Made by a program: the position numbers and the translations under genes. Positions 1 to 8,230 of a stretch of 22,947 nt of DNA are shown piece after piece. The stretch covers positions 1 to 22,947 of the forward strand of contig JBATKU010000189.1 in the NCBI GenBank assembly GCA_049669725.1. The letters run 5' to 3'. The notes below the pieces were generated by a model. The model ran no database searches. It had not been told where the DNA came from and saw nothing but the letters and a program-made list of their open reading frames with translations. Source of the stretch: JAFDCJ01 sp049669725 (GTDB taxonomy: Bacteria > Desulfobacterota > Desulfobacteria > Desulfobacterales > JAFDCJ01). Position 1 is the stretch's first letter, and every line of letters starts with the position of its first letter.

Positions 1-986
1 AGGTTAGAATCTCCGCCGACAAGGCCACCAACAGTCTGATTATCATGGCCGACAAGGATGATTATCTGGTTTTGGAAGAGGTCATTAAAAAACTCGATAT
101 CCCCCGTTCCATGGTCTACATCGAAGCCCTGATTATGGAAGTCGACATGGAAAAAAGCCTCGATATCGGCGTCGACTGGTCGGTCTTCGGCAGCACCAAG
201 ATCGACGGCAAGGAAGCGGTGGTCGGCGGGGGATTCAGGAAGGGTTTATCGGTTGGTCCGGATGAATTGCTGCAAGGCGGTCTCACCCTGGGCTTGCTTA
301 CCGAGCCCATTACCATCGCCGGTGTCGCCGTAAACAATATTTCAGCCATTGTGAATGCCGTTAAAACCGATGATGATTTTCGTATTCTTTCAACGCCCCA
401 GGTATTGACCACCGACAACGAAGAAGCCAGAATAACAGTGGGCGAAAACAGGCCCTACCAGACGCGATCCACCACCGATGTATCCGGCGGGACCTTTGAA
501 TCCTTTGAATACCGGGACGTCGGTAAAATCTTGAAGATCACACCCCACGTCACCGAAGGCCGTCTGGTGCGCATGCAAATTAATCTGGAGGTCACCGCCA
601 TCGATCAGACGGCCACTCTGCTCACGTCAACCACCCAACCCGTCACCCTGAAACGGACAGTGGACACGACGGTGATTGTCAGAGATAATCAGACCATCGT
701 CATCGGCGGGCTGATCGATGATGTCACGACAACCAGCGAAACCAAGGTCCCGGTGCTGGGGGACATCCCCATCCTGGGATGGCTGTTTAAAGACACGTCT
801 GAAAGCAGAGAGAAAACGAACCTCTATATTTTCCTGACCCCCAGGGTAATTAAAAACCCCGGCGAAGCTGAAAGTGTTTTGCAGGAAAAGAAAGGGCAGA
901 TGGATTCGGTTAGAGGCGGCAGTTTTAAAATCAACCAGAGACAGCCGGCAAAGACGATGGAAGATGAACCAAAAGTCTCAGAGTAG
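1..986 (+). CDS. gspD: GspD, type II secretion secretin, C-terminal part
   Basis: This is the 3' part of a secretin gene; the open frame runs into the left edge (first whole codon at position 3), so the start is outside the window. Secretins form the outer-membrane channel of the type II secretion system. The visible part starts in the last periplasmic N domain (ISADKATNSLII, then a D-Y-x-x-L stretch) and continues through the secretin core. Near the end it has the family signature VPVLGDIPILGWLF followed by TNLYIFLTPRVI. The last roughly 35 residues are polar and could hold a pilotin-binding S-domain, which is inference. gspE follows after 55 bp on the same strand, so the two are probably co-transcribed. 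A type IV pilus secretin is less likely given this neighbour and motif wording. Confidence 0.95.
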   Translation, partial: VRISADKATNSLIIMADKDDYLVLEEVIKKLDIPRSMVYIEALIMEVDMEKSLDIGVDWSVFGSTKIDGKEAVVGGGFRKGLSVGPDELLQGGLTLGLLTEPITIAGVAVNNISAIVNAVKTDDDFRILSTPQVLTTDNEEARITVGENRPYQTRSTTDVSGGTFESFEYRDVGKILKITPHVTEGRLVRMQINLEVTAIDQTATLLTSTTQPVTLKRTVDTTVIVRDNQTIVIGGLIDDVTTTSETKVPVLGDIPILGWLFKDTSESREKTNLYIFLTPRVIKNPGEAESVLQEKKGQMDSVRGGSFKINQRQPAKTMEDEPKVSE

Positions 987-1041
987 GTATGGTTAATCTA
1001 TAATTTCTTAAAAAAGTAAAAATAAGATTTAAGCACCCATC

Positions 1042-2802
1042 ATGGCCCAGCAACTATCTCAAATACTCGTTGCCGATTACGGCTTGAATGAAGAAGAATT
1101 GGCCGAGGCCTACCGCCTCAAAGATGAAAAAGGCGGGAGCATCGGCGAAATCCTGGTTCAGCAGAACACTATTTCCGAAACCCAGCTGCTTGAAGCCCTG
1201 AGCCATCAGTACGACCTGCCCTTCTGGCCCACCCTGCCTTTAGACAATATTGAATCCGAGTTCACCAAAAAAATTCCGATTCAATTTTTGAAAAAATATT
1301 TTATGGTGCCGCTGGAGTATCGCCATCCGGTAACGGCCGCAAATTGCGGATTGGTGCCGCCCAATACCACAGATTCCGACAGGCAGGTTGCCGCCCCCGG
1401 CCATGTCATCGCCATTAACGACCCGCTTAATTTCCACGCCCTTGATGACCTGGTGCGGCTCATGGAATTAACCGATTTCAAACTGGTGCTGGCAAACCGC
1501 GAGTCGATTCTTTCCGCCACCAATCTGCAATATGATCTGCGCCGGGATTCTGCCGAGCAATTGGTTCAGGATATGCAGGAAAACGGCAGCGCCATTATCA
1601 GTGAGATCGAGGAAACGGCCGATCTCCTCGATGACACCAGCGAAGCCCCGATCATTAAACTGGTCAATCACATAATATCCCAATCCCTAAAAGCCCGTGC
1701 CAGCGACATACATATCGAACCTTACCAGCACAGTTTTACCGTACGCTACCGGGTTGATGGAATTCTTTACGATTTACTGAGTCCGCCTAAGTGGATTCAG
1801 CCGGCTTTGATTTCCAGGATCAAGGTCATGGCGAAGATGAACATTGCGGAAAAACGGTTGCCCCAGGACGGACGGTTCGAGGTCAAGGTGGGTGATCAAA
1901 ACACCGATCTGCGGGTATCGACGATTCCGACCGCCTTTGGAGAGCGGGTTGTTCTCAGGCTGTTGAATAAATCAGGCTCTTTGCTGGAACTTACGGATAT
2001 CGGCCTGAGCCCGGGACGCCTCAAACTGATTAAAAAACTGGTGGCTTCCCCCAACGGTATCATCCTGGTTACCGGACCGACCGGCAGCGGCAAAACCACC
2101 ACCTTGTATGCCGTTTTACAGTCCATCAACAAGCCGAACATCAATATTATCACCATCGAAGACCCCGTTGAATACCAGATAAAAGGCATCAGCCAGATCC
2201 AGGTAAATCCCAAAATTGATCTGACCTTCGCCCGGGGTCTGCGTTCCATCGTTCGCCAGGACCCGGATGTGATTCTGATTGGTGAGATTCGAGACAAGGA
2301 AACTGCGGAAATAGCTGTCCAGTCCGCCTTGACGGGCCATCTGGTCTTTTCCACCCTGCACACCAATGATTCGGCCAGTGCAATCACCCGTCTGGTGGAT
2401 ATGGGGGTTGAACCCTTTTTAATCTCTTCCTCGGTAATGGCCGTAGCGGCACAGCGACTGGTGCGCGTCCTTTGCGATAACTGTAAAAAGGCTTACAAAC
2501 CCAGCACAATATACCTGCAAAGCATCGGTGTTGCACCGAACCACTTCAAAGAGCACCATATCTATAAAGCCGCCGGGTGTGAAAAATGCATCGGCACCGG
2601 TTACAGCGGCCGTTTGGGCATTTTTGAATTTATGGTCCTGACGGAGAAATTAAAAAATCTGATTCTCGAAACCTTTGATTCCAACCAGATCCAAATGGAA
2701 GCCCGCCGGGAAAAAATGATAAGTCTGCGCCAGGACGGCATTCAAAAGGTTTTAAACGGTATCACCACGATCGAGGAAGTATTGAGGGTCACACAAAAAT
2801 GA
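1042..2802 (+). CDS. gspE: GspE, type II secretion traffic ATPase
   Basis: This is the cytoplasmic hexameric ATPase that powers pseudopilus assembly in type II secretion. The N-terminal T2SSE_N-type domain covers about residues 1-160. The ATPase core has an Asp-rich region near 221-240 (SDIHIEPYQH, RYRVDG), Walker A GPTGSGKTT near 345, Asp box TIEDPVEY near 371, Walker B ILIGEIRD near 411 and His box GHLVFSTLHTN near 432. The zinc-binding tetracysteine is complete: CDNC near 478 and CEKC near 513. The length, 586 residues, is slightly above the usual 500-570. About 27 residues around 94-121, containing a Cys, interrupt the normally compact strand between MVPLEYR and VIAINDP. No strong Shine-Dalgarno precedes the ATG. 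gspF does not follow; a terminator-like hairpin does. Confidence 0.97.
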   Translation: MAQQLSQILVADYGLNEEELAEAYRLKDEKGGSIGEILVQQNTISETQLLEALSHQYDLPFWPTLPLDNIESEFTKKIPIQFLKKYFMVPLEYRHPVTAANCGLVPPNTTDSDRQVAAPGHVIAINDPLNFHALDDLVRLMELTDFKLVLANRESILSATNLQYDLRRDSAEQLVQDMQENGSAIISEIEETADLLDDTSEAPIIKLVNHIISQSLKARASDIHIEPYQHSFTVRYRVDGILYDLLSPPKWIQPALISRIKVMAKMNIAEKRLPQDGRFEVKVGDQNTDLRVSTIPTAFGERVVLRLLNKSGSLLELTDIGLSPGRLKLIKKLVASPNGIILVTGPTGSGKTTTLYAVLQSINKPNINIITIEDPVEYQIKGISQIQVNPKIDLTFARGLRSIVRQDPDVILIGEIRDKETAEIAVQSALTGHLVFSTLHTNDSASAITRLVDMGVEPFLISSSVMAVAAQRLVRVLCDNCKKAYKPSTIYLQSIGVAPNHFKEHHIYKAAGCEKCIGTGYSGRLGIFEFMVLTEKLKNLILETFDSNQIQMEARREKMISLRQDGIQKVLNGITTIEEVLRVTQK

Positions 2803-2825
2803 TTCCCAAAGAACGGAATCATTTT
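2796..2825 (+). terminator. hairpin at the gspE stop codon
   Basis: A perfect 11-bp inverted repeat, AAAATGATTCC (2796-2806) and GGAATCATTTT (2815-2825), has an 8-nt loop and contains the TGA stop of gspE. The 3' arm ends in four T. It resembles a bidirectional intrinsic terminator with an AT-rich base, and it would end the gspDE transcript before the convergent minus-strand genes. Function is inferred from the shape. Confidence 0.6.
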
Positions 2826-2827
2826 AA

Positions 2828-2942
2828 TGTGGAAGTCGGAAGGCGGAATGTGGAAAAATGTAGGGGGATATTTGGATTTCGGATTCCAAATTCACTATTC
2901 CGGCTTTCGCCTTTTTCCGCATTCCGACTTCCGCATTCCGAT
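2828..2942. repeat. heptanucleotide tandem repeats in inverted orientation
   Basis: Four 7-bp units of the pattern nnnGGAA occupy 2828-2855 (TGTGGAA, GTCGGAA, GGCGGAA, TGTGGAA). On the opposite strand, TTCCGGC and TTTCGCC (2898-2911) and four units TTCCGCA, TTCCGAC, TTCCGCA, TTCCGAT (2915-2942) face them. The two arms can pair into a long imperfect hairpin between convergent gspE and the DUF1566 gene. The period is exactly 7 in each arm. Confidence 0.8.
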
Positions 2943-2947
2943 TTAGG

Positions 2948-3433
2948 CTATTGAAGGTCCCTCACCGGCAGAGCCCGGTAAGCCTTCTTATGCACCATCC
3001 GGTCCGTATAATGATACCCGCGGTTAAAATTGAATATGCGGGCCTGAATTGCTGAAGTTTCTGAGGTCCACACCCACCCGCAACTCAATTTTATTTCCGG
3101 TACGATCTGGACGCGCTGACCGCAGTCCGTCTCATAGCCCTTATAAGCCTTGTCTTGCACATAGAGGCTTTGAAGCTCCGCCAGGGTCGGAAGCCGCCAG
3201 TTAGCATACCTTTTTGTAAGGGTATCGCCGAAGGTATACTTGACCCATTGGTCGGCCTGTTTCCAATTGATATCACCCTGGTTGTCTGTTTTGGCCCACA
3301 TCAGTCCCAGTTGATGATCTGTAATCGTATCGTCGCCGTTATCCGTGAACCGGTCACCGGCGTTTGCCGATGTGCCGATGAGCAAGATGCAAGTAACCAT
3401 TATCAATACATTTGATAATTTAATTCTGTACAT
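2948..3433 (-). CDS. secreted DUF1566 (Lcl C-terminal-like) protein
   Basis: 161 residues from the ATG at 3433, chosen because GGAGG lies just upstream; an in-frame start six codons further upstream lacks a ribosome site. Residues 1-25 form a signal peptide (basic start, hydrophobic stretch LIMVTCILLIG, probable cut after SANA). The mature part carries DUF1566 hallmarks: FTDNGDDTITDHQLGLMWAK near the start, WRLPTLAEL in the middle, WVWTSE, and a closing YRALPVRD. Such domains occur in periplasmic or surface proteins of many Proteobacteria and have no settled biochemical role. The gene lies 34 bp after the universal stress protein gene on the same strand, so it may be its operon partner. Two Cys near the middle could form a disulfide. 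Confidence 0.85.
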   Translation of the reverse strand: MYRIKLSNVLIMVTCILLIGTSANAGDRFTDNGDDTITDHQLGLMWAKTDNQGDINWKQADQWVKYTFGDTLTKRYANWRLPTLAELQSLYVQDKAYKGYETDCGQRVQIVPEIKLSCGWVWTSETSAIQARIFNFNRGYHYTDRMVHKKAYRALPVRDLQ

Positions 3434-3467
3434 GTTTGCCCCCTCCACCAACCTTATCCAGCAAAGG

Positions 3468-3962
3468 TCAGGTCATGTGAATATGCTTTCTTAACCGTTG
3501 CCTATTTTTCTCGTCACGATAAGACACGACTGTCACGGGGGATCGGCGAAACAATTTTTCAGCGACCGATCCGATGAGGATGTGCTCCAGATCCGTGCGG
3601 CCTTTGACGCCCATAACGACAAGGTCTACATTTTCTTTTATGATGATCTTCAACAATTCATCTAAGGGATTGCCGACCTTCAGGATCAGTTTGATAGAAT
3701 CCCTGGAGAGGATAGCATTCTTGGCAATCTCCTCAAACGCATTGCGCCGTTCCGCCTTAAGCTCTTTGATATACCTCTCGGGATCCAGATCATAGCCCAT
3801 GTTCGTGATTGCCGTCACTGCTTCGACATCACGGGAGTTGATAATATTGGCAACGATCAGTTCTGCTCCCAGTTTTTCCGCCAGCATATCAGCGTAATTA
3901 AAAATACCTTCCGCATACTCTGAAAAACCTACGGCAACCATGATCTTTTTAATTTCATCCAT
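3468..3962 (-). CDS. universal stress protein (UspA family, ATP-binding type)
   Basis: 164 residues from the ATG at 3962, chosen over an in-frame ATG at 3992 because AAGGA precedes it at good spacing while the upstream one has none. The protein starts with MDEIKKIMVAVGFSEYAEG, a typical Usp beta-strand. Near the C-terminus it has the ATP-binding signature G-x2-G-x9-G-S (GVKGRTDLEHILIGS), then SPVTVVSYRD. It is a single-domain cytoplasmic Usp. The gene lies downstream of, and on the same strand as, the TRAP transporter genes. Usp proteins are known partners of TRAP transporters (TeaD with TeaABC in Halomonas), so a role in tuning transporter activity is a reasonable inference. A 271-bp gap with a repeat separates it from the permease gene, so co-transcription is uncertain. 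Confidence 0.93.
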   Translation of the reverse strand: MDEIKKIMVAVGFSEYAEGIFNYADMLAEKLGAELIVANIINSRDVEAVTAITNMGYDLDPERYIKELKAERRNAFEEIAKNAILSRDSIKLILKVGNPLDELLKIIIKENVDLVVMGVKGRTDLEHILIGSVAEKLFRRSPVTVVSYRDEKNRQRLRKHIHMT

Positions 3963-4089
3963 AATGGTTTCCTTAAAGTCGCCGCCGGTCAAACGTCATT
4001 TTTAAAAAAGCTCAAACCGCTAAAAGCAAATGGCGCCGACCAACGAGCCGTTTTTACTAACAACATAAGCTCCTTGTTCAGAGGGTTGT

Positions 4090-4177
4090 TTCACCGCAGA
4101 GGCCTCTGAGAGCGCTGAGAAAAAAATCAATATGAAGGCTGTTTGCCTCTGCGGTCTCCGCGTAGCTCTGCGGTGAA
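4090..4177. repeat. inverted repeat with CCGCAGAG arms
   Basis: The perfect 12-bp arms TTCACCGCAGAG (4090-4101) and CTCTGCGGTGAA (4166-4177) are inverted. Partial further copies of the same words lie inside (GCCTCTGCGGTC near 4145-4156; CTCTGAGAGCGCTGAG near 4104). This looks like a dispersed intergenic repeat in the gap between the TRAP permease and stress protein genes. It could fold in the shared transcript, but no T-run suggests a terminator. Confidence 0.75.
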
Positions 4178-4233
4178 TATTTTTTCCGCTGCCCATATCT
4201 ATGTCTAATAAAGGCTAATAAATCATGGCCTCA

Positions 4234-6309
4234 TCAACCTGCTGCCGGGAGCGGCTCTGCCTTGCCGATCCGGGGCTTTTGCATGAGATACAGCAATCCC
4301 ATAATCCCCAGACCGATGAGATAGGTCCAGTAACGCTGATCATGCGGTAATCCGACCCATGAAGCGATCAGATCCGGACGCATCAACACCAGGGTGGCCA
4401 TCAAAAATATCGGGATCTCCCAGATTTTAACTTTGGTGAAATACCATCCCTGGGTGGCTGAGGCGAAGGCAAAATTTCCCATACAGGCCATGATAAAAAT
4501 CAGGATCCCCTGGGGCCAGCTGTTGATATTGTGCAGAATCAAATCGGAGTTGAATATGAACATGAACGGCAAAATGGCCGTCCGGATATCATACATGAAG
4601 CCCTGCAGACCCGTGGGGATCGGCGGTGACTTGGCAATCGCCGCGGCAGCATAGGCGGCCAGCCCCACCGGCGGTGTATCGTCGGCCAGGATGCCGAAAT
4701 AAAAGCAGAACAGATGCGCCGACATGAGTGGGACGATAAAATCATTGTAACCGCCGATTTCGACAATGACCGGTGCCGTCAGGGATGCCATAACGATGTA
4801 AGTGGCCGTTGTGGGAAGCCCCATGCCGATGATCAGGCTGGCAATGGCCGTAATAACCAGCATCAGATAAATATTGCCCATGGAAAGGGTATCGATAATG
4901 GCGGTAATCAGCTGACCGAGGCCCATGGCCACAACCCCCACAATAATGCCGGCCGCCGCCGTGGCCAGGGCAACCGAAACCATGTTGCGGCCGCCGTTGA
5001 CCAGGGCCTCAACAATATCGACGATGCTCTGCTTAAAAGCAGGGCCAAGCGGCTGCTTGTTCAGATAGGCCTGAACCGGTCTTTGCAAAAGCATGACGAT
5101 CGCCATCACCCAGATGGCATTAAAGGCTGCCAGCTCCGGCGAATGCCGCACCACAATCAGCTCGTAGAGGAGCAGTCCCAGGGGCAGAAGATAATGGGCG
5201 CCGGAAATAAGGGTCTTGAAAAACAGCGGCAGCTCCGATCGCGGCATGCCCCGCAAGCCCAGCTTGGAGGCTTCGATATGGGTAATATAGAAGAGGGCCG
5301 CATAGGACGCAAAGGCCGGCACGGCAGCCGCCTTGATGACCTCCACGTAAGGGACATTGACATATTCGGCAATGATAAAGGCGGCCGCGCCCATGATCGG
5401 CGGAGCCAACTGCCCGTCTGTGCTGGCGGCCACCTCGATCGCGGCGGCCTTTGTGGCCGGATAGCCGACTTTTTTCATCAGCGGAATCGTAAATGTGCCG
5501 GTGGTGACGATGTTGGCGATACTGGAGCCGGACACCAGGCCGGTCAGACCGCTGCCCATAACGGCCGCCTTGGCCGGTCCGCCCTTAAAACCACCCAGCA
5601 GGGACAGGGCCAGTTGAATGAAATACTTACCGGCGCCGGCTTTGTCCAGCATGGCGCCGAAAAGCACAAACAAAAAAACGATGGTGGCCGATACGTCCAG
5701 GGGGATGCCGTAAATGCCCTCGGTGGACATGGTCATCTGCCCCATGAAGCGATTCAGCGAAACCCCCTTGAAGGCGATGAGTTCCGGCATATAGGGACCG
5801 AAAAAGGCATACACGATGAAAAAAATCGCAATGACCGGCAGGGCGGGCCCAATCACGCGCCGAGCGGCCTCCAGCAAAAGTACGACCAGGGCTATTCCGA
5901 TGACAATGTCTCTTAAAATGGGATCCCCGTAGCGTGAGGTCATGCCGACATAATCAATAGCGATGTAAAGGGCTGAAAAAGCGGCAATGACCCCGACGAC
6001 AAAATCGAGAACAGGGATTTTGTCGGTGGCGGAAAAGTATTTGAGGCCGAAGCGTGTTTTCTTAAATAAGGGATAGTTGAGGAAAACCACCAGCAGGGCA
6101 AAACCCAGGTGGATGGCCCGGATAAACGTAGAATCCAGGATAAGCCAGCTGGCGATGGATAACTGAAAAATACTCCAGACAACACACACAAAGGGGATGA
6201 CATATTTAGAAAACCCCTCCGGGCGTCGGCCGATGCCCTCTTCTTCTTCAGCCATACGTTTCGCGAGTTCCAGGCCCTCATCCTGCTCTTGGATTTCATT
6301 TTTAATCAT
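4234..6309 (-). CDS. TRAP transporter fused permease (DctQM type, 4TM/12TM)
   Basis: This inner-membrane permease of a TAXI-type TRAP transporter is driven by an ion gradient and fed by the periplasmic receptor encoded upstream. The start is the ATG at 6309, with AGGTGA 5 nt upstream; a GTG three codons earlier overlaps that ribosome site. After an acidic cytoplasmic N-terminus (about 35 residues) come four or so small-subunit (DctQ-like) helices up to about residue 150. The large DctM-like part follows, with GSGLTGLVSGSSIANIVTTG and GMGLPTTATYIVMASLTAPV, both typical of fused TRAP permeases. The length, about 690 residues, fits the fused 4TM/12TM class. The substrate cannot be read from sequence. 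The receptor gene is 571 bp upstream on the same strand. Confidence 0.95.
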   Translation of the reverse strand: MIKNEIQEQDEGLELAKRMAEEEEGIGRRPEGFSKYVIPFVCVVWSIFQLSIASWLILDSTFIRAIHLGFALLVVFLNYPLFKKTRFGLKYFSATDKIPVLDFVVGVIAAFSALYIAIDYVGMTSRYGDPILRDIVIGIALVVLLLEAARRVIGPALPVIAIFFIVYAFFGPYMPELIAFKGVSLNRFMGQMTMSTEGIYGIPLDVSATIVFLFVLFGAMLDKAGAGKYFIQLALSLLGGFKGGPAKAAVMGSGLTGLVSGSSIANIVTTGTFTIPLMKKVGYPATKAAAIEVAASTDGQLAPPIMGAAAFIIAEYVNVPYVEVIKAAAVPAFASYAALFYITHIEASKLGLRGMPRSELPLFFKTLISGAHYLLPLGLLLYELIVVRHSPELAAFNAIWVMAIVMLLQRPVQAYLNKQPLGPAFKQSIVDIVEALVNGGRNMVSVALATAAAGIIVGVVAMGLGQLITAIIDTLSMGNIYLMLVITAIASLIIGMGLPTTATYIVMASLTAPVIVEIGGYNDFIVPLMSAHLFCFYFGILADDTPPVGLAAYAAAAIAKSPPIPTGLQGFMYDIRTAILPFMFIFNSDLILHNINSWPQGILIFIMACMGNFAFASATQGWYFTKVKIWEIPIFLMATLVLMRPDLIASWVGLPHDQRYWTYLIGLGIMGLLYLMQKPRIGKAEPLPAAG

Positions 6310-6538
6310 GACGATCACCTAGCTTATCAGTATTGAATGAGGATATTGAAAACGACACATCAACGTCACAAGAACGTTCAGGCTAACATTCTAATCGAGG
6401 AAAGCGCGCGCAGACCAAAAAAGAGAGACAAATCCATCAGGGAAAAGACAATTACTTTGACCGTTCACAGGTTCAGATTTGACGTGAACCCTGAACCTCT
6501 TGTATGAAACTCCGTCTGTTCAGAACACTGAAAAGATC

Positions 6539-6580
6539 GAACGTCGAACATCGAACGCCCAACATCGAACATCCAATAAT
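6539..6580. repeat. heptanucleotide tandem array, GAACATC type
   Basis: Six consecutive 7-bp units: GAACGTC, GAACATC, GAACGCC, CAACATC, GAACATC, CAATAAT. The period is exactly 7. A shorter inverted relative lies at 6704-6731. Confidence 0.85.
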
Positions 6581-6703
6581 GATGGCGCTACGCTTTATCT
6601 AAATTTAGAACAAACGAACCGCATCTATCTATGAGTCCAGTCAAGTCGAATTTCGAAGGCTGGTTCCACTTTGCCTGTCCTTTATTTTAAATTGACAGAA
6701 TAC

Positions 6704-6731
6704 ATTATTCGATGTCGGACGTTCGATGTTC
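6704..6731. repeat. heptanucleotide array, inverted copy of the 6539 array
   Basis: Four 7-bp units, ATTATTC, GATGTCG, GACGTTC, GATGTTC, are the reverse-complement type of the array at 6539-6580. The two could pair in a transcript of the TRAP locus. Confidence 0.8.
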
Positions 6732-6880
6732 ATTTGTTTTTTTTTGATTTATCTGGCTGCTTTTCAAGCCAGCGGCGGCGCTGAAGCTTGAATCCCTGAA
6801 CGGTTACTATTTATAGGCGGCGAATCCGAGGTCAGCGCCCCAAATCCACCGCCTGCAATTTAAAGAACCCGACTTTTATC

Positions 6881-7870
6881 CTATTTCAAGCCGACTTCCT
6901 TGTAGTATTTCAGCGCTCCGGGATGGAGGGGCGCGGACAGACCTTCCAGCATGCTCTGTTTGGTCAGGCCGGCATAGGCCGGATGCAATTTTTTAAAATC
7001 CTCAAAGTTATCAAAGACTTCCTTGACGATGGCGTAAACCACATTATCCGGAACCTTGGCCGATGTCACAAATGTGGCCTTGACACCGAATGTGGGAACA
7101 TCGGCATCATTTTGGGCGCCGGGATACAGCTCTACTACCCGGGTGACGGCTTTGGCATAATAGGGATATTTTGCAAGCAGACCGTCAACGTTTTCGATGG
7201 GAATGAACTTGACCTTACGCACGCCCGAAGTGGCTTCCTTGTAATAGCCGCTGGGATGCCCGACGGTGTAGAACGCGGCATCGATGCGGCCGTCCTGGAT
7301 CAGTCCGGGCGCTTCGGCGGCTTTCAGGCTTTCGGCATGAAAATCCTTGTTGAAATCCAGACCGTTGGCAGTCAGGGCATCGATGGCATTTTTGCGGTAA
7401 CCGGACCCGATGTTTCCGATATTGACCCTTTTGCCCTTGAGATCCGCCAGACTGTTGATGTTGGCATCAACCGCGGCAATCAAATCAACGGTTTCAGGAT
7501 GAATGGAGAATACGGCGCGCAGGTCCTTCTGAGGACCCTTGTCTTTCCAGTCGGCGATACCCTGGACCGCCTGGTACTGACGGTCGGATTGGGCCACACC
7601 GAATTCCAGATCGCCGGACATAATGGCATTGATGTTGAAAACGGACCCGCCGGTGGACTCAACGGTTGCGCGGATGCCATATTCTTTGCGTTTTTTGTTA
7701 ACCATCTTGGCAATGGCACCGCCGGTGGGATAATACACACCGGTGATCCCGCCCGTGCCGATGGTGACGAAGGTGGTTTTGGCTTCGGCCTTGGTTTCAA
7801 ATGGTCCGATGCCGACCAACAGGGCAACTCCAAAAACAAGTGCGAATGTAATAACAAATAGCTTTTTCAT
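6881..7870 (-). CDS. TAXI family TRAP transporter solute-binding receptor
   Basis: 329 residues with a classical signal peptide (MKKLF, hydrophobic core to about residue 22, probable cut in KAEAK near 30). The mature protein opens with the TAXI signature TIGTGGITGVYYPTGGAIAK. It continues with GVAQSDRQYQAVQG, DLKGKRVNIGNIGSGYRKNA and the C-terminal LHPGALKYYKEVGL, all typical of this receptor family. It binds a solute in the periplasm and delivers it to the fused permease encoded next on the strand. AAGGAGG lies just before the ATG. TAXI receptors have been linked to glutamate or other organic acids; the ligand here is not predictable. The missing small permease gene is explained by the fused permease. 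Confidence 0.95.
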   Translation of the reverse strand: MKKLFVITFALVFGVALLVGIGPFETKAEAKTTFVTIGTGGITGVYYPTGGAIAKMVNKKRKEYGIRATVESTGGSVFNINAIMSGDLEFGVAQSDRQYQAVQGIADWKDKGPQKDLRAVFSIHPETVDLIAAVDANINSLADLKGKRVNIGNIGSGYRKNAIDALTANGLDFNKDFHAESLKAAEAPGLIQDGRIDAAFYTVGHPSGYYKEATSGVRKVKFIPIENVDGLLAKYPYYAKAVTRVVELYPGAQNDADVPTFGVKATFVTSAKVPDNVVYAIVKEVFDNFEDFKKLHPAYAGLTKQSMLEGLSAPLHPGALKYYKEVGLK

Positions 7871-8106
7871 TAGAAACCTCCTTTGTTTAGGTGATTAGCA
7901 ATTTAAGATAAAACTGCTGATTAGTGAAAATTAAATTTGCCGTTCCTGTTTCTCACTACTTTTCTTCAGTATCTAGAAATTATTTTTTAATTAAAATCTG
8001 AATAAGTCTCAGACCTTCAATCCCTATCAAAATGAAAATCGAATTGCAACAGATAACTGGCCGTACTGAGAAATCCAATCAAATGAAAGGGCCCCGCTGG
8101 CGACGG

Positions 8107-8183
8107 GATGCTTGATACTGGATACTCGATACTCGATACTCGATGTTGGATACTGGGTGCTGGATGCTCGATACTGGATACTA
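8107..8183. repeat. heptanucleotide tandem array, GATACTC/G type (11 units)
   Basis: Eleven uninterrupted 7-bp units read GATGCTT, GATACTG, GATACTC three times, GATGTTG, GATACTG, GGTGCTG, GATGCTC, GATACTG, GATACTA, with small gaps in neither direction. The unit order in full is GATGCTT, GATACTG, then GATACTC x3, GATGTTG, GATACTG, GGTGCTG, GATGCTC, GATACTG, GATACTA. This is the longest array in the window. An inverted relative lies at 9216-9247, on the other side of the glycosyltransferase gene. Confidence 0.9.
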
Positions 8184-8184
8184 T

Positions 8185-8219
8185 AGCGCAAGGAGCAGAG
8201 CGCATGGCGCATAGCGTAG
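8185..8219. repeat. heptanucleotide array, AGCGCAT type
   Basis: Five 7-bp units, AGCGCAA, GGAGCAG, AGCGCAT, GGCGCAT, AGCGTAG, follow directly on the GATACTC array. The same period with a different word suggests two array types joined end to end. Confidence 0.75.
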
Positions 8220-8230
8220 TGGTCGGAAAT

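Larger units (their letters stand above)
6310..6880. other. 571-bp intergenic region inside the TRAP locus
   Basis: No credible coding sequence was found. The region holds two inverted heptanucleotide arrays (6539-6580 and 6704-6731), GTGAACC/CTGAACC units (6484-6497), a small hairpin CTGGCT/AGCCAG near 6753-6772, and an inverted repeat GGCGCTGA (6777-6784) / TCAGCGCC (6832-6839) just after the receptor stop. No T-run follows these stems in the direction of transcription. Whether the receptor and permease share one transcript is therefore open. Confidence 0.6.
7871..8230. other. intergenic region upstream of the TRAP receptor gene
   Basis: About 230 AT-rich bases next to the receptor start should hold its promoter, but no clear -35/-10 or sigma-54 pair stands out. 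The distal part is filled by two heptanucleotide arrays (8107-8183 and 8185-8219) that reach to the end of the glycosyltransferase gene. No gene is supported here. Confidence 0.5.

Noticed and set aside
4714..5916. 400-codon open frame on the plus strand
   Set aside because: It lies antisense to the TRAP permease, its translation is rich in Gly, His, Gln and Asn without any domain, and it is a frame shadow of the hydrophobic coding strand.
6753..6772. Intrinsic terminator after the TRAP receptor gene (CTGGCT/AGCCAG)
   Set aside because: In the direction of transcription the stem is followed by A residues; the T-run is on the wrong side.
6923..7861. 312-codon open frame on the plus strand
   Set aside because: It is antisense to the TAXI receptor gene, which has a signal peptide, family motifs and a perfect ribosome site.
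8107..8183. CRISPR array
   Set aside because: The repeats are 7 bp, contiguous and degenerate, without spacers, and no cas genes are present.
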